A stretch of 64,000 nt of DNA. Origin: an uncultured Granulosicoccaceae bacterium (GTDB lineage: Bacteria > Pseudomonadota > Gammaproteobacteria > Granulosicoccales > Granulosicoccaceae). Under the pieces are notes generated by a model. That model was given only the letters and a program-made list of their open reading frames with translations. It searched no databases and was not told the origin of the DNA. Of the stretch, positions 52,064-60,957 are shown piece by piece. The translations under genes were made by a program, and so were the position numbers. Numbering within the stretch: the stretch's first letter is position 1; each line of letters begins with the position of its first letter. The stretch lies in contig CALLMF010000033.1 of NCBI GenBank assembly GCA_938006335.1, forward strand, positions 45,034 to 109,033, given 5' to 3'.

Positions 52064-54001
52064 ATGAACGTTTCCCACGAAACTCAACGCTCGATGACGC
52101 CCTGTCCCCCTTCGCCCTGTCCTTCTTCGCTGTGTCCCTCTTCTGGTGGTGCCTGCTCACACCCTGACGTCCCAGGACCGCGTGCTCGGCGAGGTGCCAA
52201 CGCCGCGCTGCTGGCCGTGCTGCTGGCGCTGACGGCGTGCGGTGATAGCGGCGTCCAGGTCGCCTCCGACGGCAGCGTCGTCGACGCAGGCGGCGCCACA
52301 GCGGGCACGACATCAGGCGGCACCACCGGAGGGACGAGCGGCGGCACGACTGGCACCGGCGGGTCGACAGCGTCAGAACCTCTCGTCGAGCCCGAAGGCG
52401 ACGGGCCCACCGGCGAGCAACCGGAGACCGATTCCGCCAGCCGACTCGACCCGGCAGATATCGAGGCCGCACGCTTGTTGATGCAGGCGACCTTTGGCCC
52501 GACCCCGGAGAGCATCGCTGAACTGCGCGGCTTTACCTCGCAAGCTGCCTGGATAGACGCTCAACTGGCAACGCCCGCCTCACTGACCGAGCCCTACACA
52601 CGCGTCAACAGCAATGGCAGCAACCCCGAGGCGCGCCACGAGATCTGGTGGAACAATGCCCTCGCGGGCGAAGATCAGTTGAGGCAGCGAGTCGCCCTTG
52701 CGCTGAGTCAGATCTTCGTGATTTCAGACATCGATTCGGCACTCGCCAATGCCCAGTACGGCATGGCGAACTACTTCGACATGCTTGCCGTCAATGCCTT
52801 TGGTACCTATCGCGAGCTACTCGAACAGGTGACCCTGCACCCGACCATGGGCGTGTTCCTGTCGATGGTGCAGAACGAGAAGGCCAACCCGAGCGAGAAC
52901 ATCCGCCCGGACGAAAACTATGCGCGCGAAGTGCTGCAACTGTTTTCCATCGGCTTGTACCAACTCGATGACCGCGGCGAGCTGGTGCTGGACGGCAATG
53001 GACGACCGATACCCACCTACTCGCAATCCACGATAGAAGAGTTTGCGCGTGTGTTCACCGGCTGGGATTATCCCGGATCACGATTCTGGGGTGACACCAA
53101 CATCACCGGTGATCAATTCACATCGCCGATGCTAGCCAACGAGGCCTTTCACGACACCGGATCCAAGTTGCTGCTGCAAGGTGCGGTCGCACCTGCGGGT
53201 CTGTCTGCACGGCAGGACCTCGAGGCAGCGCTGGACAATATCGCAAGCCACCCCAATGTCGGCCCCTTCATCAGCAAACAGCTGATACAGCGTCTTGTCA
53301 CCAGTGATCCGTCGCCCGACTATGTACAACGCATCACCGCCGTGTTCAACAATGATGGTGCAGGCACACGCGGTAATCTCGGTGCGGTGGTTCGAGCCAT
53401 TCTGCTTGACCCCGTAGCGCGTGAGGGTCATGTCACCGATCCCGACTTTGGCAAGATCCGCGAACCGATGGTGCGCTTTGCGCACTTCTGGCGAGCACTC
53501 GATGGTGTACCGGGCCCTGAATCCGGCGGCGTGCACAGAACGGCGGATTACTCGCTGTATCGCTTCGACGAACTCACAGGACAGGCGGTACTGAGCTCGC
53601 CCTCGGTATTCAACTTCTACCTTCCGGACAACCCGATTGTGCCCGGTGGCACGCGATTGTCGCCGGAGATGCAGATCATGTCTGAAGCGAACCTTGCTGC
53701 CACCAGCAACAACTTTCATCACCACGTCTATCGCTTCAACAATCGCGCGGATCTCTCCGACGACAACCCACGCGTGACCATCATCGACCTCGAACCTCTG
53801 GCAGACCTCGCGTCAGACCCGGTCGATCTGCTCGATTGGTACAACCTCGTGTTCTACGCCGGCAACATGCCGGACGATGTGCGCGAGATCATCGACGACT
53901 ACATGGACACGCTCGGCAGCAACGATGCCGGACGCTTTGCTCGAGCACAGGACACCTTGTTCCTCGTGCTCGCATCGCCCTCCTTCCACATTCAACGCTG
54001 A
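52064..54001 (+). CDS. DUF1800 family lipoprotein
   Basis: 645 aa. Matches DUF1800: LLMQATFGPTPESI, WIDAQLATP, LRQRVALALSQIFVIS, YFDMLAVNAFGTYRELLEQVTLHPTMG split over one helix pair, NYAREVLQLFSIG, FARVFTGWDY, FISKQLIQRLVTSDPSPDYV. A lipobox (LLALTAC) precedes a Gly/Thr-rich linker. Unusually, about 40 residues rich in Cys and Pro precede the signal peptide; no start closer to the lipobox exists in frame, and ATG 52094 is an alternative. It is paired with a DUF1501 gene 14 bp downstream, a known conserved partnership of unknown function. Confidence 0.85.
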   Translation: MNVSHETQRSMTPCPPSPCPSSLCPSSGGACSHPDVPGPRARRGANAALLAVLLALTACGDSGVQVASDGSVVDAGGATAGTTSGGTTGGTSGGTTGTGGSTASEPLVEPEGDGPTGEQPETDSASRLDPADIEAARLLMQATFGPTPESIAELRGFTSQAAWIDAQLATPASLTEPYTRVNSNGSNPEARHEIWWNNALAGEDQLRQRVALALSQIFVISDIDSALANAQYGMANYFDMLAVNAFGTYRELLEQVTLHPTMGVFLSMVQNEKANPSENIRPDENYAREVLQLFSIGLYQLDDRGELVLDGNGRPIPTYSQSTIEEFARVFTGWDYPGSRFWGDTNITGDQFTSPMLANEAFHDTGSKLLLQGAVAPAGLSARQDLEAALDNIASHPNVGPFISKQLIQRLVTSDPSPDYVQRITAVFNNDGAGTRGNLGAVVRAILLDPVAREGHVTDPDFGKIREPMVRFAHFWRALDGVPGPESGGVHRTADYSLYRFDELTGQAVLSSPSVFNFYLPDNPIVPGGTRLSPEMQIMSEANLAATSNNFHHHVYRFNNRADLSDDNPRVTIIDLEPLADLASDPVDLLDWYNLVFYAGNMPDDVREIIDDYMDTLGSNDAGRFARAQDTLFLVLASPSFHIQR

Positions 54002-54015
54002 CGCGGAGCTGACGG

Positions 54016-55425
54016 ATGAAGAATTCCCTGAATAGCGATCGCCGCCGGTTGCTGAAAAGTCTGGCGGCCTTGCCACTCGCCTCCGGCGTATCGCTGCTGG
54101 CGGACACGAGTGCCGCACGCGCAGCCACCTGCCCGACCGGGCGCTCACTGGTCTGCATCTTCCTGGCCGGCGGTGCCGACTCGTTCAACCTGTTTGTTCC
54201 TGGTGGCAGTGCCTACGACGAATACCGCGCCACGCGTAACGAACTCGCCGCAGACGAAGACTCGCTGATCGGTGTCAGCGATGCCTCTCAGGGCAGCTTC
54301 GGTTTCAATGCCGCAGTACCTGCATTGGCCGACCTTTACCAGCAGAACCGTCTTGCGGTGGTCAGCAATGTCGGACCACTCATTCGGCCGACAAACAAGT
54401 CCGACTATCTCGGTTCCGTCGAGATTCCGCAGTCCTTGTTTGCTCACAATACCCAGCAGAAGCTCTGGCAAACCGGCGCCGGCATCGTCACCGGCAGTGA
54501 CGCCTTCGGTTGGGGCGGTGCCATCAGTGAACATGCAGCCGAGTGCAACGGCAACATTGCGGTCGCGCCCGCCTTTTCCATCTCCGGCAGTGCCGATTGG
54601 CTGGCCTCCGCCGGTGGCAACTACACCACGCTCAATGCCGACGTCGGCGTACAGCGCATGTTCGGCTACGACAACATCTCAGATTGGATTCCGCCGACCC
54701 GCTTGTCGCAGGTCGGACGCTCACTGGATGAGCTGATCGCTGTAGGCGAAGACTCGCGCAATCCGCTGTTGATGCGTGCCATCAGCGGCGCGGTCGGGCG
54801 GGCAAACCAGTCCACCGCGGCCTTGTTTGCTTCGCTGCGCGAAAATCCTGTCAACTCGATGGTGGTCGATTCCAACAACAAGCTTGCCAATCAGCTGAAG
54901 CTTGTCGCGCAGCTGATTGCGTCACGCGAGTCGCTGGGCATGAACGCGCAGGTGTTTTTCGTGCGCATGGGTGGCTGGGACACACACTCCAATCAGCTCG
55001 AGCGCATGCCAGCGCAAATGCGTCAGCTCAACGATGCGATCGAGGCCTTTCAGGGCGCGATGGACGATCTCAACCTGGCTGACTCGGTCACCTCGTTCAC
55101 CGCATCAGACTTCGGTCGCACCTTGACCAGCAATGGCAACGGCACCGACCACGGCTGGGGGGGACACGGGTTTGTCTTCGGCGGGGCTGTTCAGGGTGGG
55201 CGCGTTGTTGGCGACACCCCGAGCTACGCGATGACAAACAACCCCGATGACGCCGGTGAAGACGACGGCAGCTTTGCCGGAAGAATCATCCCGCGCATCT
55301 CGGTCAATCAGTATGCCGCGACCTTGTCGCGCTGGATGGGCATGGACGAAGCACAGATTGCAGCAGCACTTCCGAATCTTGCCAACTTCGCGCAGCAGGA
55401 TCTTGGTCTGTTCGGACAAGCCTGA
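54016..55425 (+). CDS. DUF1501 family secreted protein
   Basis: 469 aa. A Tat-like signal RRRLLKSLAALPLASG then a sulfatase/alkaline-phosphatase-like DUF1501 fold: LVCIFLAGGADSFNLFVP, RMGGWDTHSNQ and SDFGRTLTSNGNGTDHGWGG, where Asp/His residues could bind metal. It is encoded directly after the DUF1800 lipoprotein; the two are thought to act together outside the cytoplasm. A GGGCG-TTGG-CGCCC hairpin (55426-55439) follows the stop. Confidence 0.9.
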   Translation: MKNSLNSDRRRLLKSLAALPLASGVSLLADTSAARAATCPTGRSLVCIFLAGGADSFNLFVPGGSAYDEYRATRNELAADEDSLIGVSDASQGSFGFNAAVPALADLYQQNRLAVVSNVGPLIRPTNKSDYLGSVEIPQSLFAHNTQQKLWQTGAGIVTGSDAFGWGGAISEHAAECNGNIAVAPAFSISGSADWLASAGGNYTTLNADVGVQRMFGYDNISDWIPPTRLSQVGRSLDELIAVGEDSRNPLLMRAISGAVGRANQSTAALFASLRENPVNSMVVDSNNKLANQLKLVAQLIASRESLGMNAQVFFVRMGGWDTHSNQLERMPAQMRQLNDAIEAFQGAMDDLNLADSVTSFTASDFGRTLTSNGNGTDHGWGGHGFVFGGAVQGGRVVGDTPSYAMTNNPDDAGEDDGSFAGRIIPRISVNQYAATLSRWMGMDEAQIAAALPNLANFAQQDLGLFGQA

Positions 55426-55472
55426 GGGCGTTGGCGCCCCAGGCCGTCCCGGGACAACGTACTGCCGCCGCC

Positions 55473-55793
55473 CTAGTCGTCCCAGACGACGCTGTCGCCC
55501 GTGTCTCTAGCTGATTGCAGCAAGTCCATCAAGGGACGTGCTCGCGTACTGAGAGAGACGGGAGCCTGCTGGTCCTCACCATCAGCATCATCCGGCGCGC
55601 TGTGGGTGTCGGCAGACTCATCCGGGATGGCTCCCAGCCCCGCCTCCAACTTTTCCAACGCGGCGGGTATGTCCGCTGGCATGATGGCGCCCGGCACGTT
55701 GCCGCTCTGCCCCATCAGCTTGAGTAGCGCGACAGCGGCGGTACCGAACATCGTGATGTCCGGGTGAGACGTGGTCTTGAACGTCACCAGCAC
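55473..55793 (-). CDS. DUF1840 family protein
   Basis: 106 aa. MLVTFKTTSHPDITMFGTAAVALLKLMGQSGNVPGAI followed by DIPAALEKLEAGL and the C-terminal QAPVSLSTRARPLMDLLQSA is the complete DUF1840 pattern. Small cytoplasmic protein of unknown function found in Beta- and Gammaproteobacteria. The variable middle is acidic. Divergent from the YdjM-like gene, 44 bp apart. Confidence 0.85.
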   Translation of the reverse strand: MLVTFKTTSHPDITMFGTAAVALLKLMGQSGNVPGAIMPADIPAALEKLEAGLGAIPDESADTHSAPDDADGEDQQAPVSLSTRARPLMDLLQSARDTGDSVVWDD

Positions 55794-55837
55794 GTTACGG
55801 GCTCCTGCGGCTCAGCGCACCTTGAATCATTGCAAAC

Positions 55838-56536
55838 GTGGCGGACTTTAGCACACACCTCATCGGCGCAACGGCGGCAGGCAGTCTTGCCGCCACTGTG
55901 GTTGCCAAGGTACTCGGACTACCTGCCGACCACTCGCTCCTGCTGATTGGCAGCTGCATTGTCGGCGGCGTCCTGCCGGATATCGATCTGCAACGTTCGA
56001 CGCCATCGCGGATACTGTTTACCGTATTCGGGGTCGCTTCTGCGATCGCGTGGGTGTTCGCACGTGTTGACGATTACAGCGCGCTAGCGCTGTGGAGTAC
56101 AGGGCTTGTAATATTCATCGGCATTCGCTGGCCGCTTTCGTGGGTGTTCGGCACGCTCACCGTACATCGCGGCGCCACCCACTCGCTACTGGCATGCGCC
56201 GCAACGCTGCTTGCCGTCGCAGCGGTCAGTTATCAGCTGACCGGGGCCGACGCGTTGCTGGCGTGGTTGGTCGGGTTGTTTACCGCGATCGGTTACCTGG
56301 TTCATCTTCTGCTTGATGAACTCTGGTCCGTCGACTTCGCGGGCGTCAAGATCAAGCGAAGTTTTGGCACGGCATTGAAGCCGGTGGACACCAGAAGATG
56401 GGCGGGCAGCGTCGTGCTGCTGGTCATTGCCTTTGCGTCAAGTCTGTACCTTCCGCCAACAACGCCGATACGCACTGCCGCCGGTACGGTCATCGCTGCG
56501 TTGCTCGCCGGGGAGCCCGGCGTGATCCTGCCCTAG
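55838..56536 (+). CDS. YdjM-like membrane-bound metal-dependent hydrolase family protein
   Basis: 232 aa, PF04307-type. GTG start. Metal-ligand motifs FSTHLIGATAAGSL, GGVLPDIDLQ, VHRGATHSLL and LLLDELW, with five or six membrane segments. E. coli YdjM is LexA-controlled, but no LexA box is seen here. The stop codon lies inside a strong hairpin that likely ends transcription from both sides. Confidence 0.85.
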   Translation: MADFSTHLIGATAAGSLAATVVAKVLGLPADHSLLLIGSCIVGGVLPDIDLQRSTPSRILFTVFGVASAIAWVFARVDDYSALALWSTGLVIFIGIRWPLSWVFGTLTVHRGATHSLLACAATLLAVAAVSYQLTGADALLAWLVGLFTAIGYLVHLLLDELWSVDFAGVKIKRSFGTALKPVDTRRWAGSVVLLVIAFASSLYLPPTTPIRTAAGTVIAALLAGEPGVILP

Positions 56537-56557
56537 CGCCACCAAGCGCCAGGGCAG
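56528..56557. terminator. Bidirectional hairpin terminator
   Basis: CTGCCCTAGCGC (56528-56539) pairs with GCGCCAGGGCAG (56546-56557) with one mismatch. It lies between convergent genes and covers the stop of the YdjM-like gene; T-rich CCTTTAAAG follows on the plus side. Confidence 0.6.
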
Positions 56558-56581
56558 AACCCATCGTCCTTTAAAGAACGA

Positions 56582-58063
56582 TCAGGACTTGTCTTCGACC
56601 CGAAGGTGGTTGAGGGTCTGATAGGTGATACCACCTCGGTCAAGCTGCTTGTCAACCTGATAGGCCTCGATGGCGCTCAAGGTGTCTGAACCGACCACAC
56701 CATCGATGACACCCGGGTCGTAGCCCTCGCGGTCCAGCGCACGCTGAATCTCGGTCACGATGCTTGTCGTCATGTTGGTTTCACACAGCACCGGTCGCCA
56801 CTCGAGACGTGACGGCTCAACCTCGACCTGACGGGTGATGGATTCTGTCTTTGCCGGGATCGCGATCCTGTTTTCACGCGCCTCACTTGCCACGCGCTGT
56901 ACCGACAAGGTGCGGTACTCCGCGGGCACTGCCGTAATCGATGTCGATGCGGGCGATGCCAGAATCTCCGTCGGCACCGTACGCGTCTGTGCCGGCCGCT
57001 CGGTCAAGCAGACTTCCTGGCCCGTGGCACTCGAGCCGTCGACCGTGTCAGTTCCCTTGGCCACCCAGAAGAACTCGGGTTGCTCGACGCGACGCTGCAC
57101 TTCGACAGTTTCATACTCTTCGGGGATGACCACGCGACGCTCACTGGCAGGAGAAACGAGGCGTTGGACGTCCACGGTCTCGTATTCGGCGGGCGTGGTT
57201 TCCTTGCGAGACGTTGCAGCGGTCTCGAGTACGGTACGGGTGACCGTTTCGTAGCGCGCAGGTACTTCAACCAGACACATGATCTCACCGGTCGCGTTGT
57301 CGACCTTCTCGACAAGGCCACGGCCGGGCTTCCAGACACTGCGCGCAGGCTCCACGAGTACCGTTTCCTGTTCTGTACGGAACACGGCTGGCACATCCAC
57401 GATGCGTGAGGACGCTTCCCTCACGAGGACTCGCTCCTGTACGGTCTCGTAGACCGCAGGCGTCGTCTCGATGCGTTCGCCGGCCTCCTTGACCAACACT
57501 CGCTGCAATTCGGTGCGGTAGCCTGCCGGTGTGTAGTGCTCGGAAAAACAGCTGCCGGGCTCCACGGCATCGAGATCGACTCCGGATTCCTCGATAGCGT
57601 TCACCGCCATCGGGTTGGCCGGGCGCTGGCTATTGCCTGAACCGACAGTCCAGTCGAGTTCACGAGCACGCACTTCAACCTGCTCCGAACTGGCCTTGTA
57701 GGTGGCCGGCGTCACCGTGATGGTAGAGCTTGATTCCTTGACGACGATGCGTTGATCGACTGACTCGAAGACCGTCGGCACCGCTTCGATCCGCTCCGAG
57801 GCCTCCTGCACGATCACTTCTTCGGCACGAGTGACGAATCGCGCAGGAGTGATGACCTTGGCGTAGCACTCGCCCGGCTTGGCATCCGGTAGCGTCTGCG
57901 TGTTATCGACTGACTGCGCTGCTGCGGTCGCAGAAAACAAGCTGAACAGGGATATGACCGCACCTGTTGCACAACAGCAGGTCAAATATCGTCGTTGTGA
58001 GGTTCGATACGAACCAGCAGGGTTCTTGGTCAAGACGGTCTCCGGAAAAAGCGTGGATCTCAC
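56582..58063 (-). CDS. Large repeat protein with C-terminal peptidoglycan-binding domain (paralogue of the 35.2-kb lipoprotein)
   Basis: 493 aa. Signal peptide (GAVISLFSLFSATAAAQS), no lipobox at its end. Then about 14 units of 21-23 residues in modules; the first two modules open with PGECY or PGSCF. Modules close with a Trp element (LDW, VWKPG, FFW, LEWRPVLCET). Units read like TPAVYETVQERVLVREASSRI. GEIMCLVEVPA is shared word for word with the smaller paralogue. The last 65 residues are a PG_binding_1 domain (IQRALDREGYDPGVIDGVVGSDTLSAIEAYQ). Probably a periplasmic or cell-wall-spanning stalk. It follows the kelch/TSP3 gene by about 57 bp. Confidence 0.78.
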   Translation of the reverse strand: MRSTLFPETVLTKNPAGSYRTSQRRYLTCCCATGAVISLFSLFSATAAAQSVDNTQTLPDAKPGECYAKVITPARFVTRAEEVIVQEASERIEAVPTVFESVDQRIVVKESSSTITVTPATYKASSEQVEVRARELDWTVGSGNSQRPANPMAVNAIEESGVDLDAVEPGSCFSEHYTPAGYRTELQRVLVKEAGERIETTPAVYETVQERVLVREASSRIVDVPAVFRTEQETVLVEPARSVWKPGRGLVEKVDNATGEIMCLVEVPARYETVTRTVLETAATSRKETTPAEYETVDVQRLVSPASERRVVIPEEYETVEVQRRVEQPEFFWVAKGTDTVDGSSATGQEVCLTERPAQTRTVPTEILASPASTSITAVPAEYRTLSVQRVASEARENRIAIPAKTESITRQVEVEPSRLEWRPVLCETNMTTSIVTEIQRALDREGYDPGVIDGVVGSDTLSAIEAYQVDKQLDRGGITYQTLNHLRVEDKS

Positions 58064-58120
58064 GCATCGAGACCTTCTATTGTCGGACTGATTCGCCCAA
58101 GGTTCAACGTCGATTTTCTG

Positions 58121-59872
58121 TCACTTATGGCGCGCTATGTCGCGAGCAGGTCCAGCCCTCGCGCGCATGAGCGCCCCGGCAAGCAGGATCAGCAGGCCGA
58201 GAAGACCCATGTGTCCGCCACCGCCGCGGTTACCGGACGACGCAATGTCCTCGCCGTCATCTGTTCCCACGTCATCGGAACCCACGTCATCGGTGCCAGC
58301 GTCATCGGTGCCGGCGTCGTCGGTGCCTACGTCGTCGGTGCCTGCGTCATCCGTTCCCGAGTCGTTGGAGCCAACGTCATCCCCGGCGCCTTCATCCCCG
58401 GCACCGTCATCCCCGGCACCGTCATCGACGTCGTCGAAGACGAGCGGATCGGTGCCCGCATCCCGCTCATCACCGTCGTTGACACCATCTTCATCGGTAT
58501 CCGCACGCGTGGGGTCGGTGCCAAGATTCAACTCGTTTGCGTCGTCCAATCCGTCCTCATCGGTATCGGCGAGCAAGGGGTCGGAACCCGAATCATCGAC
58601 TTCGAAACCATCGGCAAGTCCGTCGTCGTCGCTGTCAGGATCCGAAGGATTCGTGCCCGCTATCGTCTCCTCGTAGTCGTCGAGACCATCGTCGTCGGTG
58701 TCCTCGTCAAGCGGATCAGTGCCGAGACTGGCTTCTTCACCGTCGCCAAGTTGATCGTCATCGGTGTCGAAGTCGAGCGGATCGGTGCCGTATTCCTCGT
58801 TCTCCAGAAAGTCGCTCAGACCATCGTTGTCAGAGTCAGGTTGGTCACCGGAATCGAGTTCCAAGGTTTCGTGCGATGCTGTTTCTCCAGCGCCGCCGCG
58901 ACCGGTGGCACCCGCGACGACATGAAGGCGCGAGCCAATGATTGCTGCTCCCCCACTGTGTCGTTGCAGATTCAGGCTCTGCAGATTGCGCCAGGTGCCA
59001 TTGACCACATCGAAGGCTTCGGCAACATCCAAGGCGTCGGTGGCATTCTCGCCACCAACAACAATCAATTCGTTCTCGTAGCCGACGGTCAGCGCACCGG
59101 CCCTTTCGGTCGGAATGGACGCTTCACTGGTCCAGGCGCCATTCTGGTAGACATCCGTGGGCCCGACCGTGTTGGCGAAGGGGTTCGGTTGCACGCTGCG
59201 GCGACCACCGCTGGTCACAAAGGCATCGCCCAGCCAGGCAGCACTGTGATGATCACGTGCCTCTGGGGCGTCGGGCAGCACTTCCCAATCACCGGTGACA
59301 GCGTTGTAGCGGTCAAACCACGGCACGGCACCGCCGTTGTGGCCCTGAGTGTTACCCCCGTGTACATAGATCCAGTCACCTCTGACGGCCGTGGCAACGC
59401 TGCCGCGTACGCGACCTTCGGGCATCTCTCCGACGATGCGCCACTCGTTGGCGACCGTATCCAGAACATGAATTTCGGCAACCGAGTCCTCATTGGGGTA
59501 GGACCCGACAAACGCACCGATCACATAGATGTCGGTGCCGAGGACGGACACCTGAAAATGACTGAAACCAATGGGTGGATCAGCTGCGGTGCTCCACGTG
59601 TCGGTCGCCACGTCATAGACATCGATTGGCTTGGAACCACGGCCTCCCATCAGATAGAACTTGCCATCGACAGCGGCGCCAGACGCTTCGTGTCGCGCTC
59701 GCGGACTACCGGTAGACCCGGCCACCGTTCGCCAGCTTTCGTTGGCATCCGGCGCCGCGTTCAAGGAGCCGTTGGTCAGCACGACCGTTGCGCTCGCGCA
59801 CACGGCAAAAATCGCTGCTCGACACTGGGCCGAAGCGCAGCCGCGCCCCTCTGTACGGATAGTCGTCCACAT
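58121..59872 (-). CDS. Kelch-repeat / TSP3-repeat surface protein with GlyGly-CTERM tail
   Basis: 583 aa. Signal peptide (about 1-37), a kelch beta-propeller (about 45-330: [45 protein letters not shown]), about seven calcium-binding thrombospondin-3 repeats ([35 protein letters not shown] and so on), a degenerate [14 protein letters not shown] spacer, and a C-terminal [21 protein letters not shown], which is Gly-rich, hydrophobic and then basic. That tail is the GlyGly-CTERM signal processed by rhombosortase before type II secretion-linked surface display. No rhombosortase gene is in the window. ATG 59872 chosen; ATG 59905 possible. Confidence 0.83.
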   Translation of the reverse strand: MWTTIRTEGRGCASAQCRAAIFAVCASATVVLTNGSLNAAPDANESWRTVAGSTGSPRARHEASGAAVDGKFYLMGGRGSKPIDVYDVATDTWSTAADPPIGFSHFQVSVLGTDIYVIGAFVGSYPNEDSVAEIHVLDTVANEWRIVGEMPEGRVRGSVATAVRGDWIYVHGGNTQGHNGGAVPWFDRYNAVTGDWEVLPDAPEARDHHSAAWLGDAFVTSGGRRSVQPNPFANTVGPTDVYQNGAWTSEASIPTERAGALTVGYENELIVVGGENATDALDVAEAFDVVNGTWRNLQSLNLQRHSGGAAIIGSRLHVVAGATGRGGAGETASHETLELDSGDQPDSDNDGLSDFLENEEYGTDPLDFDTDDDQLGDGEEASLGTDPLDEDTDDDGLDDYEETIAGTNPSDPDSDDDGLADGFEVDDSGSDPLLADTDEDGLDDANELNLGTDPTRADTDEDGVNDGDERDAGTDPLVFDDVDDGAGDDGAGDEGAGDDVGSNDSGTDDAGTDDVGTDDAGTDDAGTDDVGSDDVGTDDGEDIASSGNRGGGGHMGLLGLLILLAGALMRARAGPARDIARHK

Positions 59873-59978
59873 GGAATCGCTAGCGGCTTGAGCCGCCAGG
59901 ATCACGACTCATGTGGAGTCATTTTGCGGACCACACCTCAGCTCCGCGCACCAAGCGGCTGAAGCGCAGCATCGAAAC

Positions 59979-60863
59979 TCAGTTGCCGCCGGTGCCTGAA
60001 GCGGACAGTCGAGCAATCAGACTGCTGGTGTCCCACCGACCACCGCCCATGGCCTGGACTTCGGCATAGAACTGATCAACCGCGGCGGCAACGGGCAGGC
60101 TGGCACCGTTTCGGCGTGCCTCATCAAGGCAGATCGACAGGTCCTTGCGCATCCAGTCGACGGCAAAACCATGGTCGAACTCGCGGTCCAGCATGGTTTG
60201 ATACCGGTTGACCATTTGCCAGGACTGGGCCGCTCCCTTGCCGATGACATCGACTACGGCCGCGCCGTCGAGTCCTGCCTGCTCGGCGAAGTGCAAGCCC
60301 TCGGCGAGCCCTTGAACGAGACCGGCGATACAAATCTGGTTGACCATCTTGGCGAGTTGACCGGCACCGCTCTCGCCGAGACGGCGACAGGACTTCGCGT
60401 AGTGTGCAATTACGGGCTCAGCCGTCGCATAGTGCGACTCGTCACCACCCACCATGACCGTCAGCTGACCATTCTCGGCACCGGCTTGCCCACCTGACAC
60501 CGGCGCATCGAGAAAGCCGATGCCACTTTCTGCAGCTTTCGCATGCAGCTCTCTGGCGACCTTGGCGGAAGCGGTGGTGTGGTCAACGAACAAGCTGCCC
60601 GAATCCATCGAGTGAAACGCACCGTCTTCACCGCAGGTTACGGCGCGCACATCATCATCGTTACCGACACACGCAAACACGATGCTCGCGCCCTTGGCGG
60701 CCTCCGACGGGGTGGCATGCTGACTCCCCGAATGTTCACCCAACCAGCGCTCGGCTGTAGCGCTTGTCCGGTTGTAGACACGAACGTCGTGCCCGGCCTT
60801 TGCCAGATACCCCGCCATGGGATAACCCATGACCCCCAGACCAATGAATGCGACGGTGGACAT
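59979..60863 (-). CDS. 3-hydroxyisobutyrate dehydrogenase-family oxidoreductase
   Basis: 294 aa. VAFIGLGVMGYPMAGYLAKAGHDV is the Rossmann GxGxMG motif; FLDAPVSGGQAGAENGQLTVMVGG is the substrate loop; GSGAGQ-type ESGAGQLAKMVNQI contains the catalytic Lys; DWMRKDLSICLDEA closes the helical domain. Beta-hydroxyacid dehydrogenase acting on a 3-hydroxy or tartronate-like acid with NAD(P). ATG 60863 has GGAG nine bases upstream. It follows the MocR regulator by 94 bp and may be its target. Confidence 0.9.
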   Translation of the reverse strand: MSTVAFIGLGVMGYPMAGYLAKAGHDVRVYNRTSATAERWLGEHSGSQHATPSEAAKGASIVFACVGNDDDVRAVTCGEDGAFHSMDSGSLFVDHTTASAKVARELHAKAAESGIGFLDAPVSGGQAGAENGQLTVMVGGDESHYATAEPVIAHYAKSCRRLGESGAGQLAKMVNQICIAGLVQGLAEGLHFAEQAGLDGAAVVDVIGKGAAQSWQMVNRYQTMLDREFDHGFAVDWMRKDLSICLDEARRNGASLPVAAAVDQFYAEVQAMGGGRWDTSSLIARLSASGTGGN

Positions 60864-60957
60864 TGAATAAAACTCCGTTCCTTGAACTGCCATGAGCGAG
60901 ACACACTACACCCGCACCGTAGCATCACATGGCAGCGCCGGGCCACCTCAGGAACAA

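Noticed and set aside
58127..59962. 611-codon plus-strand frame over the kelch/TSP3 gene
   Set aside because: It mirrors the repetitive minus-strand gene, has no recognisable domain, and its repeats are explained by the Asp-rich TSP3 units.
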